Source of the DNA: Blastobasis lacticolella
Lineage: Eukaryota > Arthropoda > Insecta > Lepidoptera > Blastobasidae
Assembly (NCBI GenBank): GCA_905147135.1
Contig: LR990055.1
Location: forward strand, 992,001 to 1,056,000
Direction: 5' to 3'
Length of the DNA: 64,000 nucleotides
This document shows, in pieces, positions 1-11,269 of this stretch (the stretch's first letter is position 1; each line of letters begins with the position of its first letter). Below the pieces are notes generated by a model, which ran no database searches, was not told the origin of the DNA, and saw only the letters and a list, made by a program, of their open reading frames with translations. Both the position numbers and the translations under genes were made by a program.

Positions 1-2640
1 CAGTTTGTATCTGGTATCTCTTGCCAAATATGAACTGTGGGAGTATTACCATCCTAAAAATTCAGTTCCCCGAATAATGGAGCAGCCACTCTATGTGTGC
101 CGATTGTCATAAAAACACGGTGGCCAAAACTGGAACTGCGGAAAAATAACGACACTTACTTTTGAAATGTATTTGAACTGACATGTCAATCCCAAAAACA
201 GTGCCGCCGGTACCAGGTCTGATAAGTTTGTGGCACTGCACAACGCAGGCGCGGCGCCGCGCTCACGCCGGCGTGAGCGCGGCCTGAGCGCGGCGTGAGC
301 GCGGCCTGAGCGCGGCGCGAGCGCGGCGCGATGCTGGCGCGTTGCCTAGGCAACTATCACACCGCGCTCGCGCCACGCTCGCGCCGAGCTTTGTTTGTGG
401 CAGGGCCTTTAAGCATTAAAAATATTTACAAAAAGCTCTTTTAAATGTAGGCCGATAAAAATTCAATTGCATTAAATCGGGCTTTCACAAAATCAATCAA
501 TCGGCGCTCCAACTTGGTCATACGATTTATAAAAAATAGCTACCTATATCTAGAGTTATATCGTAATAACATTCTAAAATGGAAAGATTCAGCCTTTTTC
601 AAGATTTTGTCATTCTTTAGTGTGAGCATAAAGATAACCAAATATAAAAAAAAACAGAATTTACAATTCCATATCTTTTTAGATACGTAAGTAAGTAGTT
701 ATAAAGATCAATCCGGACTTAAAAATACTGGAATCAAAAACTATTTATGAATAGTATATCACTTAACTAATGCGGTAAATACCTTTAATTCGTGAATAAA
801 ACAATGTCGTAACTATATGTCGTAAAAAAGGTAATTTATTTCTTAAACGAAACTAAAGCGGTCCCAGAACTGACCCTTATGGAACACCTACAGACCTTGC
901 TTAACTATTTTCCTATCAATCTTCTGAACTTTGACATCCAAGTAGGCTTTTATCACAAGCTGACCCTGGGTACCATCTAGAACAGCTAGTGTCCTCGTCA
1001 AGACATCAAATGAGCAAGCGATAGATGTATATTGTATTATTATAGAGTTCCTGTGGTTTACGCCTTCCGGCACCATCACCAGTCCCTGGATTCTATGTCG
1101 GACTAAAAACTTTTTAACACCAAATCAAATAACTTTAAAGTAGGAGCAGGGGCGTAGCTACCGCCGTATAAGCCGTATCAATTATACAGGGCCACTGGGC
1201 CACAGCGTGTGTACAAAATACGTTACCTATAATTTCTGTAAAACTCTTCCTCACTTTCTGGGTAAATAAATTATTCAATAGAGAATTTCAAACCAAGGTT
1301 GGGGGCCCCCTCAGACAAAATAGCAATTCGAATCAAGTAATAAAATCCGTTTTTATTCGCCTTTCGCTTAAGAGATAATTAACATTTTTATAAAAATCAA
1401 AACTACATAGGGCCGTCCACGCGCATTCCCCCATTATTTCCATGAAATTGTGTAAAATATGCGCCTATGAGACATCAAAAATAACAATAAATTTGATCTC
1501 AAATTAAAAATCTCATATTTTTACCACTATCGGTATGGCCTAAGAAACTTCTTACTCTGTTCTTTCCTCCACGGGTCAGACGGACCGGGCTCATAATAAA
1601 ATCGTCTTGGCCTTACACCTCCAATCTTCAAATTGGTCTGATTTCAAATTAATGATGTAAGGTTTTGTTAGCCAACATTTCAGAAAACTCGAGCTCGCTG
1701 CGCTCGCTCATTGACTGTTCGCGAAATTAATTTGATTATACAATCTCGTCACACCAGAATGTCTAAAAATTCAAGATCGCCCGGTGCTATCATCCATTTA
1801 CTGATTTTATTATTTATGTTTTATAAGAAACATTACAACATTTCGAGCTCGCTACGCTCGCTCATTCAATGACATAATACATTTATATAATAATCACGCA
1901 AGGTTTTATTATAGACAAGACAAGGGCCATTATATCCCGCACATGACGCAATACGGACGCGACAGCGACGCGACGGAGACATGCAGGACGCATGCACGAC
2001 ACATGCACGACACATACACGCGACACTGTTAACTGACGGTTTATAAAGATAATTTGGCACGTGGCCGAAATCAGAATTAACGCTGCCATCTTGTAAAGCG
2101 TTACTTTTGACAGACAGATGGAGTTGATATTTGACACTCACGCCCTCATCCAAATGCCAAATGATCCTTGTAACTATGATGCAATGAGGAAAGAAAAAGC
2201 TCCTTTTAAGAGGAGAGAGCACAATGTCAAATAATGCGTGAAACAGATGTGCTCAAACTAGAAGAACCATATATAACACACTATTGCATCATAGTTTATC
2301 TTATCTTATACAAACACTCAGCAGCACAAAAACTTGGCCAAGTGCTTGTTGCAAATTTATAAACAAACTATGGGTTATTTATAAGATGTTTAGTCATGCG
2401 TATAGATTTGAAGAATCTTGTTTGGTTTATCTACTTTGTGCTTTAACTCACTTTTTCTAATAATCGGTGCCAGATCTGTTTTCAACGTTAATCCAAGAGG
2501 TAAGTTTAATTTTTTTTCAATGTGACTCACATAAGACACCTTTTTTATACAACTTCTACTATAATTATTCTTTTTTATTTGCCATTTACTGTTACCCAAA
2601 TTGGTCAGGCGGTCTTATTAGCCATTTAGGGGCAAACTAT
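1..2640. other. Intergenic spacer, left edge
   Basis: AT-rich spacer without a supportable gene; all open frames are short and show no domain. It holds a GC-rich minisatellite (235-345), a possible MITE remnant around 1143-1320 beginning with a GGGGCGTAGCTA-type motif, and two similar GAGCTCGCT-containing segments near 1690 and 1845. A CpG-rich stretch with repeated CGACACATGCACGACACATG-like words lies at 1950-2030. Nothing else recognised. Confidence 0.5.
235..345. repeat. GC-rich minisatellite
   Basis: Tandem units of roughly 12-14 bp built on GCGTGAGCGCG / GCCTGAGCGCG, very CpG-rich and partly self-complementary, in otherwise AT-rich DNA. A related inverted segment (CGCTCGCGCCACGCTCGCGCC) follows at 365-390. 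It could be the core of a small foldback element, but I could not define ends or a target duplication. Confidence 0.6.
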
Positions 2641-2662
2641 CGCCCTATGATTTGCACTTTAA

Positions 2663-3112
2663 GGCGCCATCTCCACGAGCGAGAGAATCGCGGCGATATT
2701 ATCGTCGTGCCACGTATTTCAATTATTTCAAATGTACGCGTCTCCACACGGCGATGTTATCGCGGCGATGCGACGAGTGGCAATGTGCGCGCGTAACGTC
2801 GACGTATCGCCGCGGTATCGTCGCGACTGGTGGCGCGCCCGCCGCGCGCTCGCCGCTTAACGTGGCGCTCTCGCAGCGAGCGCGCGGCGGGCGCGCGCGT
2901 GGCAACACTGGCGCTGTGAAACGTAGCTTAACTATTGCACAAAATGCCTCGTCGCGATAACACGGCGATTCCGTTACGAGTCGTCGCGGGCACACGGCGA
3001 TTCCGTTACCAGTCGTCACGATACGCTGGCGGAATAATCGCTCGTACGTGGAGATTCTCCGACGATAGAAGCGCGGATACGTCACGATTCTCTCGCTCGT
3101 GGAGATGGCGCC
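2663..3112. mobile_element. Inverted-repeat MITE, Harbinger-like
   Basis: A 450-bp element bounded by perfect inverted repeats: left arm from 2663 to 2690 beginning GGCGCCATCTCCACGAGC, right arm from 3085 to 3112. TAA flanks both sides (2660-2662 and 3113-3115), the 3-bp TWA target duplication typical of PIF/Harbinger elements. The interior is CpG-rich and includes a doubled segment (about 2959-2989 and 2991-3021). Open frames across it are by-products of base composition and there is no transposase, so it is non-autonomous. Confidence 0.75.
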
Positions 3113-3115
3113 TAA

Positions 3116-4250
3116 GAGTGACAGTGAACAACGTCACAATGAACGGTCACGGGTATTCAACGCTAAAGTTGTATCGAAAAATGGCTTACTATACTCTAGT
3201 TTTTTCAACTATAAAATACTGAGGCTGAATACAACGTGCTCATTGGTTCATTCAAATTAAGTAGGTACGCTAAGGCGGCTTACATGGTGTGGATTTAACC
3301 TGCGATTTTCATCTGTAGTACAAAAAATAAATCTTAAATATCATAAATATTCATGTTTTTTTTTAATTAGATACAATAATCTAGGGCGACACTGAGACTG
3401 GTTGAGCAGTCCCGATTGGTACCGAGAGCAGTTCAGCTTACTGATACCATTATATTCTAATGTCATTTATTTTACATGCATGCAAAATTTCAATTCATTT
3501 GCTTACCGGTAAGTGGGAAGTGGGTGGTTGATATGAACGCTGACTTGTAACCAATGAGAATGGAGAACGTCATCCCACTATATTATTGTTAAAAAAAATA
3601 GAGTATAATAGAAAATTTCTTGCTTGTATACTATAGTTTAAAGATTCAGAGCATTTAAGGTATGAATACCCATAAAAATGTTATGCTCAATTAATCGGCC
3701 ATCATTGATTTATCCGAAATCGACACCAGACTCGGCTTTGTATGTCAAATGTGGCCGCTAGAATGTTTTTTTCGAATGCGGCGGGTCAGGTACTTTGACC
3801 CCCTCCCGCCTCCCTCTGACGGTGCAATTAATTTGCAAAAATACATTCTAACAGACGCCTTTAAAATTTTTTTACTAGACCTGCCATAATGTTTGCGGGG
3901 TTTGTGCTTTTTAAGTGCGGCGATCCCATTCGATCCCATTCCCAAACAAAAACTGAAACATCCCTAGGAGACACGTATGCAGTGAGTGTCATGTCAGTGT
4001 CAAGTTGCATGTCGTTACGATGTCGTTAGCGTGCGATGTGCGCAGACTAAATATATTATTTTTGTCTCACACGCGACATGCATCCGACGTGTAGGATGCA
4101 TACATCCGACGTGTTGCGTGTCGCGCCGTATGCGGACTGCCTTAGAGTCTATTGTCACACAACTGTAGTGCTCGTAACGCTCGCTTATCACTGAGATTAA
4201 AGTTACTTTTTACACGCGAATTTAGGTATATGAGTTCGCTGTGCTCGACC
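3116..4250. other. Intergenic spacer between MITE and first calexcitin gene
   Basis: No supportable gene. A CpG-rich stretch at 3960-4145 repeats ATCCGACGTGT words and ends with GCGGACTGCC, and may be a degraded MITE with unclear ends. The phrase GAGACTGGTTGAGCAGTC near 3390 recurs in similar form near 61820, so it is probably part of a dispersed repeat. Confidence 0.4.
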
Positions 4251-4251
4251 A

Positions 4252-4257
4252 TTTATT
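4252..4257 (-). terminator. Candidate poly(A) signal of calexcitin gene 1
   Basis: TTTATT on the plus strand reads AATAAA on the gene strand, about 210 bases after the stop codon. At the position corresponding to the paralogue's signal (4316-4321) this copy has AATAGA, so the site may have shifted. Position alone supports the call. Confidence 0.35.
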
Positions 4258-4465
4258 GACTTAAGCTGATACTAGGATTTAATGGTAAGACATCAAAGGA
4301 ATGATAATACTTAAATCTATTCATCTCTTACCTGTGCTAGTCGACTGATTGAAACGAATCACTATTTTAACTATTTAATTTTTATAATAAATAAAGAATA
4401 TCAACAATAAAATCTTAAAGACTTATCAAACATTGCATTGAGAGATATTCTTATTAAATCAGTTC

Positions 4466-5014
4466 TTAGTCGAACTTTGTCCTGCCAAAGATGGAATTGC
4501 CGGGTGCCGCGGGATCGTCAGATCCGTAATACTCCTTGTATAATGCGAAGTAAGCATCGAAGTTCAGCTCTGACTTCCCTTGGCTGATTTTCTTGAACGC
4601 TGCCTCTGCCTCCTCCTTGGGGCGGCCGAAAGATGCGGCTACAGCTACGAAGTCCTCACCGTTGAGTTTGCCTGCACCAGCTTTATCGAAGATATTAAAC
4701 GTGTATTCCGCTGTCTTGACCTGCCACTCAGCTGGTTTAGGGTTCTTGCTGAAATTGTCCCAGACAGTGATCCACTCGTCGAAGGTGACTTTCCCATCGT
4801 TGTCGGAGTCTGCTTCCTTCTGAAGGCCCTCCCACAGTTTGAGTATGAAGGCATAGAGCGCTTTGAACTTGGGGTCATTATCGGGCCAGCCATTCTTCTC
4901 CCTGATCCTCTGCGCGGCCAGCTCAAAGTCCGCCTTCTCTACATTGCCACTCTTGTCGCTGTCGAAAAACTCGAACATACGGAGGAGCTTCTTTCTTCTG
5001 AAATCTGACACCAT
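4466..5014 (-). CDS. Calexcitin-like EF-hand protein, copy 1
   Basis: A 182-residue cytosolic calcium-binding protein of the calexcitin / sarcoplasmic calcium-binding family, expected to buffer or sense Ca2+ in muscle or nerve. The opening MVSDFRRKK and the ending GN-x-IFG resemble squid calexcitin (SDFQRNK..., GNHLFG). EF1 loop is residues 18-29 (DSDKSGNVEKAD) and EF2 is a canonical loop at 69-80 (DSDNDGKVTFDE). The third loop (110-121, DKAGAGKLNGED) lacks oxygen ligands at positions 3 and 5 and the fourth (about 144-155) is degenerate, so two sites probably bind Ca2+. The frame stays open to an ATG at 5098, but that ATG lies upstream of the TATA box and initiator; the ATG at 5014 matches all three paralogues. 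Single exon. The nearest paralogue is at 12738-13286, in the same orientation. Confidence 0.93.
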   Translation of the reverse strand: MVSDFRRKKLLRMFEFFDSDKSGNVEKADFELAAQRIREKNGWPDNDPKFKALYAFILKLWEGLQKEADSDNDGKVTFDEWITVWDNFSKNPKPAEWQVKTAEYTFNIFDKAGAGKLNGEDFVAVAASFGRPKEEAEAAFKKISQGKSELNFDAYFALYKEYYGSDDPAAPGNSIFGRTKFD

Positions 5015-5041
5015 TTTGGAGATCCACAAGTTATCACGCAC

Positions 5042-5080
5042 GACTGACTGAGATTCTGATAGCATCAAATATTTATATAG
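5042..5080 (-). promoter_or_regulatory. TATA box plus tandem initiator, calexcitin gene 1
   Basis: On the gene strand, CTATATAAAT occupies 5080-5071. TCAGTCAGTC at 5051-5042 gives two overlapping arthropod initiator motifs (TCAGT), whose +1 A falls about 28 and 32 bases after the first T of TATAAAT. The same arrangement with one initiator is present in copy 2. This predicts a 5' UTR of roughly 30 bases. Confidence 0.7.
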
Positions 5081-5084
5081 AAAG

Positions 5085-5290
5085 GTTATTATTACCACAT
5101 TAATAGATACGGATAGATTGATTGTCTCTGATTTTTAAGTGGCTGTTGATATGAAATTGCATTTTGTTTTTGTACAATCAAGCGCATAACTTATAGCATT
5201 CGCAAGATTACAAGATTTCGTCCTACAGACGAGCGTTCCATTCGTTCCATTATCATCGTTTATTTACGAAGAGAGATGGCGGACAAGTGC
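5085..5290 (-). promoter_or_regulatory. Upstream block conserved with copy 2
   Basis: The DNA just upstream of the TATA box matches 13355-13565 closely, including ATTACCACATTAATAGATAC, a TTTTTGTACAATCAAGC run and GAGAGATGGCGGACAAGTGC. Since it was duplicated together with the gene, some conservation is simply shared ancestry; a regulatory role is inference. Confidence 0.4.
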
Positions 5291-5712
5291 TCGTCTTGTC
5301 GTGTTTTTTCTATTGTTGTGTTGCATGATAAAGTGTATAATTCTATACACTATACTACTTTACAATGTATTGCATAGAAACGTGTATAATTCTATCACCT
5401 TGTACACGAAGTTACACCAAATTCTACTTTGTATTTGAAGCAATGTTGTTCGATGGCTATATCAATATTTAATAAAATTCCATTGGCAATTAAAGAACAG
5501 CCCATAAACAAATTCAAAAAGGTACAAGTCCAATGGCTATTGGAGCACTCCTTTTAAGTCAAGGATTTTTTAGAGTTTAAGGTAGCATAAGGTGCATGTT
5601 CGTTAACACTGAACAAATTTGCATGCCTGTTCATATTGGCTGAACATGTGTGAGCCACTGTGTGATGATTATCTTAAGACCTATCATTGTAACCATGTAT
5701 TGAGCAAATAAA
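5290..5712 (+). mobile_element. Truncated LINE 3' end inserted in copy 1 upstream region
   Basis: This segment is absent from the matching place in copy 2. At about 5455-5560 one frame reads IFNKIPLAIKEQPINKFKK, the pattern seen at the C-terminus of CR1/Jockey-type reverse transcriptases, followed by an AT-rich 3' UTR ending near an AATAAA. It splits the duplicated upstream DNA and so inserted after the duplication, or was lost from copy 2. Confidence 0.55.
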
Positions 5713-5995
5713 TATTCTATTCTTAACACTTTTCCATGCAACTGTAGACCAAAGTCAAAATATATTTTATCGTGATGATAATCTACAGAGCTATCTTCTT
5801 ACACGACGCGGTAGTTTTCTACATTTACAAAAATAGGTTGAGAAAACATACACTTAATCGTGAGATTGGCACGGATAATGAATCAGTTCTGCAGTGCAAT
5901 ATTTAGTAGATGTAATGGCATCAGTAATAGGTTCTGTTCCGGAAAATGGTTCGATGTAACTTAATAAAGATAATCATAATCCTCTAGACTAATAA
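5712..5995 (-). promoter_or_regulatory. Distal upstream block conserved with copy 2
   Basis: About 280 bp matching 13722-14010, including CATGCAACTGTAG, TTTTATCGTGATGATAATC, TTACACGACGCGGT and AATGGTTCGATGTAAC. It lies about 700-950 bp upstream of the gene. It is part of the duplication; enhancer function is only possible, not shown. Confidence 0.4.
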
Positions 5996-6459
5996 GAAAG
6001 ATAATATCTGTCTGTACGCCGCTTCAGTAAGGAAAATAACCATCTGTGTGGGAGTAAGAAACAGCAAGAAACCCACAGGTACATTAAAAGGATTGATCGA
6101 TGTACAACACAAACGCAATTCTACCTATTCGCGATTCTACACAATATGGATTCCGCACAACTGACATTCAACACATTATTTATTCCACACAGTCTTCAAT
6201 TACACACAAACGCATTTCTTCAAAAAAACAGTACAGCAAAAGCAAGCCAGTTCACCAAGGCAGCACCCGTTCACGAGCATGACGCAGGGCCCAGCCATCG
6301 TTCAATTCAACCATATTTTAGGGAAGAGAACGACCCGATTCCCACGCCACCACCAGGCAGACTTTTAAGTGAGCATGCTAACGCCGTACATATTTAAATT
6401 CCACCAACTCAAGTTGCGTTATTAAATTAAATTTATTAATGTGTTCTGAAGAACACAGT

Positions 6460-7290
6460 TTACTTCGTGTATATTATTATCTTTCCTGTTAATTTTAAAT
6501 ATCAGTGAAGTATCGTCAGCAAACAAAACTATACCAGCAGTGTTCTGTACCACGTATGGAAGGTCATTTACATAGACAAGAAAGAGAAACTGTCTCAATA
6601 TAAATCCTTGCTCATTTTCCGCCCTGCAGATAACTCTCCATTAACATTGACTTCTTGAACTCTACCTTCTAAGTATGATTCCATCATTTAAATAGGCAAC
6701 ATCATGCGTAAAACCGTAATGTTTTAATTTTCGTAATTTGTTGAATGGCTTACACAATCAAAGGTTTTAGATATAAATCGCAAAAAACGCATTGTGATGG
6801 TCTTCCCATGCTCCAAAAATTTGTTGAATGGGGCTAATACCAGCTTCGGTAGTATTGCGGCCTTTTGTGAAGCCATATTGTTGTTGATGTAATAATTTGT
6901 TACGATTAAAATGTACAATCATTTGACTTAACATAATATTTTCAAAAATTTTACTGAAAACGGGCAGGATGGTCTAAAATTATTCAAACTATTTTAACAA
7001 CCTGATTTGAATAATAGCACCACTTTACTGATTTTCATGAGGTCAGGCAATACTCCTACTTTGGCGCAAGCATTAAAAATGTAAGCTAAATACGGTGCTA
7101 AAATATCAACAACAGTACTTGTAACTCTGACTGACATTCCCCAAATATATTCCGTACTTTTCAACTTAATGCTTTTAAAAGCTTTAAAGATAGTTTGAGC
7201 ATCTACTTTGGAAAAACAAAAGTGATTTTCACAGGTACCTATATTTTCTTTTAACAAGTTTTCTGCACTATGTTTTATCCAATATAGGAT
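6460..7290 (-). pseudogene. Decayed LINE reverse transcriptase fragment
   Basis: Read on the minus strand, fragments in order show part of a Jockey/CR1-clade reverse transcriptase. Around 7020-7250 are VTSTVVDILAPYLAYIFNAC and PDLMKISKVVLLFKSG. Around 6720-6920 are degenerate pieces ending FCDLSKTFDCV-like. Around 6500-6560 is the catalytic-box context VLFADDTSLIFK. Frameshifts and stops separate these pieces, so the copy is dead. It sits between the two recent calexcitin copies. Confidence 0.75.
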
Positions 7291-7299
7291 GATAATTTT

Positions 7300-8390
7300 G
7301 ACAGCTCTCTGATTGTTGGTCCTTGGCGCACGCCTATGAAGTTTCGTGTTTTTTTTCGGTAAAATGTACTACGTATAATGTAGTACTTCATAGAGAGGCT
7401 CCGCCCCTTTAGTGAAGTGTCACGAAAAAAATTCATCGAATATTTAAAATTATCATTTAGGTGATTATATTATTTTTTGTAACTAAAGTCTTATTCTTTG
7501 TTTCTATTTCACCTTAAGAGACCTTTCACAACAACGATTTCGACTCGCGCGTGTTCTAAACAATAGGCTGACTGACCGATCAAAAATACGCACGTGTCGT
7601 CATTGTGGTACGGTTCTTAATGTCGTATAAAAAAATTATTAATTCAAAAGAAAAAAAAATTGTTTTGAATACTATTAATAACCATTCAACTATCGATTCC
7701 AAGTTCTATGAGAATGATAATCGATAATCGAATAAATTCATTAGTTTACGATTTTATATGGGGTTAAATATAATGATCAGCATAAAATGCTTTGATACCC
7801 TTAGTTCTTTTACCAAAAATATATATATTATACACCAGAAAAATAAAGTCTAAAATTACAATAATACTAGCTATTTTAGTCACGAGGCACTTCAAATTGT
7901 ATTCGAACACCAATTGTAGTAAATGATCACCAAATCTTAGGAGCAAATTAATGCGATATTTCTGCCTAAATAAACCACTATGATTGCCATAAAATGAAGG
8001 CTTATTACCAAATAAAGTATTATGATGCCATATTAAGTTATGTCTCCGGCTTGCAGCCAGCCACCTTCAGATGCCAGAGCTATTTCGATTGGCATGAAGC
8101 GCAAAAGAGGACGACCAGCCAAAGCTAAGAAAGCATTAATTGTGCAGTAAATTATTACAGAAGACTGATTCTTCTTAAGATTTTTTAAATGTTTATTATT
8201 AGTTTAGTTTTAAGATCTTTACCTCATACTGCTGCGACTAACTTTTAGACAAACTTTTTTATGATTGTTTAAATAATTAAAAAAAGGATTATTGAAATTG
8301 TAACAGTTTTATTTTTTATCTTAGGTATAGCATTTGGTTGAATAAACGAAACGAAAAGGTTAGGAGTTTATTTACTATGTTTGGCAAAAT
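7300..8390. other. Intergenic spacer, nothing recognised
   Basis: AT-rich DNA with no coding frame above about 60 codons and no clear repeat ends. A short palindrome (GTACTACGTATAATGTAGTAC) lies near 7364. Confidence 0.4.
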
Positions 8391-8399
8391 ATTATTTTC

Positions 8400-8740
8400 C
8401 CGATGCTAATTTACTTTAATCGGATAACGAGATATAATTTTTTTTGCATGTCATTTTAAATTAAAATGTGGTTAATAATTTGATGTTCATTACCTATTTT
8501 TCGGTAAACAATGATTTTTTTGGAGTCAGTTTGTTTAGATAGGATAGCAAGATGTAAAAACTTTGGTTATAATTTTACATTAAAATGCTGTTTCGGTGAT
8601 CATTTACTACTTTTGGGTTAACAATGATTTATTTGTAGTACTTTTGCTTAAATAGGATAGCGAAATGTTACAACTTTGGTTATAATTTTACATTAAAATG
8701 CGAGTTTAATTTTGGTGATCATTTACTATTTTTGTCTGTT
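8400..8740. repeat. Degenerate tandem repeat, about 115-bp unit, 3 copies
   Basis: Three successive units begin near 8421, 8541 and 8654 with (A/C)GGATA(A/G)C. They share TTTGGTTATAATTTTACATT, a GTGATCATTTACTA motif and AACAATGATTT. The last two units are the most alike; the first is diverged. Confidence 0.65.
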
Positions 8741-9055
8741 ATATGTTACTATATCTGGTGGTAAGTTAAACATAAGCCATTTTATATTACCCCATCTCTA
8801 CTAGAAACTGTCAAAATTATCATTACCTATATTTGACAAAGTATAATTATTGGACATGAGTTTTGCAGTGAGGTAGTTTTAATCGGTATTTCGGTATAAA
8901 TTTTTTGGGAAAACTCTGTCACTTCTTTATTTGTAGTAGTTGTTCCAGTTTCTCTTTTGATTTCATAATTTGTGAAAATTATGAAATTGAATTAGGATTA
9001 CGTTAATTAATCTCTTTTCAAACGTCAAAAATCTAATGGAAAGCAAAGGGAAAGG

Positions 9056-10330
9056 TTAAGCGAGCTCATCCAGGCAGGGGGCGACGCATGCGACGCAGGT
9101 TGTCTCCAGTGCTAGAAAAAAAAAAATGCCGTCAGGCCTACTGGACTTCCGGATGTCTGGGGAGAGAAGCACACGTCCTATAATTTTTTGGGTGAAACGA
9201 ACTTCGGGCATGCTGCCCTCACACCGCGAGATGGTAGGCGGTGTAGCTCCCCCATCATCCAGATTTGAGTTTTTGGCAAAGAGATCGGCTTTCTCCTTTG
9301 CCGTGTGGGCCAATAGGTCATCCGGCTTGCGCAAAGGTGGAAAAGAAGTCCGGCAAAAGTTCCCCTCAACAGCTTTGGAGAGAGACCAAAAATGGGTAGC
9401 TGATTAGTCTCTCCCCAATTCCACTAATGAACATGAATTTTGCTCCAGCCATTATCCTCTTTGTAGACCTCGATACAGCATTATAGTTTTTCCTTAAATT
9501 GTGGGTGTTAGGGTCCTTGTGGGCCCGAGCCATTGTCCAGGCACGAACAGCATCCTGCTTGAGGCGAGTTGCCTCAGCACTAGGCCTGTCGTACCAGGGC
9601 TGACTCTTGCCGCCGAGGCGGACTACAAAGGATGGGATAAAACATTCCATTCCCTGCAGTACGACATCAGCTACAGCGGTAACACAGGTGTTGGTGTCAT
9701 TTGAGGAAAAGCAAAGCTGTATCCACGGGTACGACGCGAAGAATTCTCGCAATCCATCCCAGTCTGTTGAACCATAGTGCCATACCTTGCGTGACCCACT
9801 GAGGCGAGCCCGTTCGGGTATAGCAAGAGGCATCTCAGAACGGACCAGGCAGTGATCAGATGGTCCAAGAGGAGCATCGACGGACACCCGATAACCGTCT
9901 GGATGGGAGGTCAGCAGAAGGTCTAACAAAGAAGGATCACGGCCCACAATATCCGGTAAGAAGGTGGGTTCTAATACCAGTTGCGTGAGACCATTGGCGA
10001 GAGCAAATTCATGGGATCTCCCGGCAGGGTTGGTAGGACGGCTTGACCCTAGCCGCTGAGTGTGGTGACCATTAAAGTCTCAACTTAGCGGAAGGTCATC
10101 GCTCAAGAACTTTGTCGGTAGCGCATTGAACGTGCTCGAAAAACCGATTTGTCTCACCTACACCGTGACGGTTGTTGTATAGGCATGCGTAGACACGGGA
10201 AGAACCTCCCTGTTCCACGCACATCCACAAAACAGATTCGTCACTTTGTTCAATGGCAAGACGCCTACAGCAGATATCACCTCTGATGAATAAGCACACA
10301 CCAGCGCGAGGAAGAAACTGTTAGAGGGGT
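9056..10330 (-). pseudogene. LINE ORF2 fragment (endonuclease to start of RT), Jockey-type
   Basis: Minus-strand pieces follow the order of a non-LTR ORF2. At 10096-10299 is an endonuclease stretch. At about 9840-9947 is the endonuclease end with LLDLLLTSHPDGYRVSV and PLGPSDHCLVRS (the conserved SDH). At 9400-9830 is the linker, and at 9056-9360 a linker-to-RT segment with AKEKADLFAKNSNLDDGGAT and KSSRPDG. Stops and frameshifts separate the parts, so it is not functional. The RT core is missing at the 3' side. Confidence 0.8.
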
Positions 10331-10985
10331 GAAAAAGGAGTACTGTAACATTGGTGTCCGGCAGAGCAAAGATGTTTTGCTACAGGACGTTGCTAAGGGA
10401 TGGGTTGTGTCAAAAGCTGGCACGGGGGACGGAAGGGCCCCCCATCCCCCCTGAAGATACCTGTCGGGTCCACTCCGGTCTCTTACCCTGGCACGACAGG
10501 CATCCCCAGGATTATTCGGGCAGTTGGCGGGACAGCCTTCCGGGCCGGAGGTTAAAAGTGATGCCCGGGTTCGAGTCCCCTACTAACTGGCGGGCGGCCA
10601 GCGACGAGCTGTTTCATCGGGTCTCCCTGGCTCCCGCGCCAACCTGTCACGCCCACCCCCTAACACGTCTTGACACAAAACTGGGACCTACAGAGTACCA
10701 ACACTACAGCAATCGAACGAGGGGAAATGGCTCACAGAGTACTCTGGCGGAACACAGCCCATGGGCTGCTTAGCGTCATGCAGACTTATCTCCGTAGGTG
10801 GTCGCTAGCCATACGGGCCGAGGCCCTACCACCAAGCAATTTCGGCTGCACTCTTCGCACCACCCGGGGGTCACGTGTAGGGTCTTTAGGGTATAGCCTA
10901 CGGACGTGGTGCAGCAAGACCTCTAAAACATATCAGAAAATAGAATGTTTGTGTCATGAGAATCAAGACAAAGGTCTCCGATAAG
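10331..10985 (-). mobile_element. Probable 5' part of the same LINE
   Basis: GC-richer than the surrounding spacer and directly adjoining the LINE endonuclease fragment on its 5' side. The two plus-strand open frames across it (140 and 104 codons) show no domain. Assignment to the LINE rests on adjacency and base composition only; it may be an unrelated repeat. Confidence 0.35.
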
Positions 10986-11269
10986 GCTTGTTGGAAGTGT
11001 TTAATTCTCTGTAGAATAATTGGTCTCGTAATTATTTCATTGATATTACATTGTTCCGTAAAATTCACTATGTACAGATTTTGAAAAATTTATAATAGCC
11101 TTTTCGTTGACCTCGTAACAGCAGAATACATTGGGTCGGCTCTAAAAATACATAATTAAGATGAAAATTACGAAATAAGCATATTATTCTGTTACTAAAA
11201 TTTACTTTTTCTAATAAATTAACATTGAAGTCTCCTAAAACTTGTTCCACAGTTTTTTTTTTTAATTTG

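Larger units (their letters stand above)
4300..5995 (-). repeat. Segmental duplication, copy 1
   Basis: This segment matches 12580-14010 base by base over long runs on both sides of the gene. The match covers the 3' UTR, coding region, TATA/initiator, about 200 bp of proximal upstream DNA, and a distal upstream block at 5712-5995. The match is broken between about 5290 and 5712, where copy 1 carries a LINE 3' end. Confidence 0.85.

Noticed and set aside
2467..3222. Arg-rich ORFs of about 100 codons
   Set aside because: They overlap on both strands inside the CpG-rich MITE and its flanks, with no domain.
4580..5008. Antisense ORF of 142 codons across calexcitin copy 1 (also copies 2 and 3)
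   Set aside because: Open antisense frames are a by-product of codon use in the EF-hand genes and show no homology.
5015..5098. Extending calexcitin copy 1 to the upstream in-frame ATG (28 more residues)
   Set aside because: That ATG is upstream of the TATA box and initiator, the extra residues do not resemble the family, and the paralogues start at MVS.
10351..10984. Two plus-strand ORFs of 140 and 104 codons
   Set aside because: No recognisable domain, and they adjoin a decayed minus-strand LINE of similar composition.
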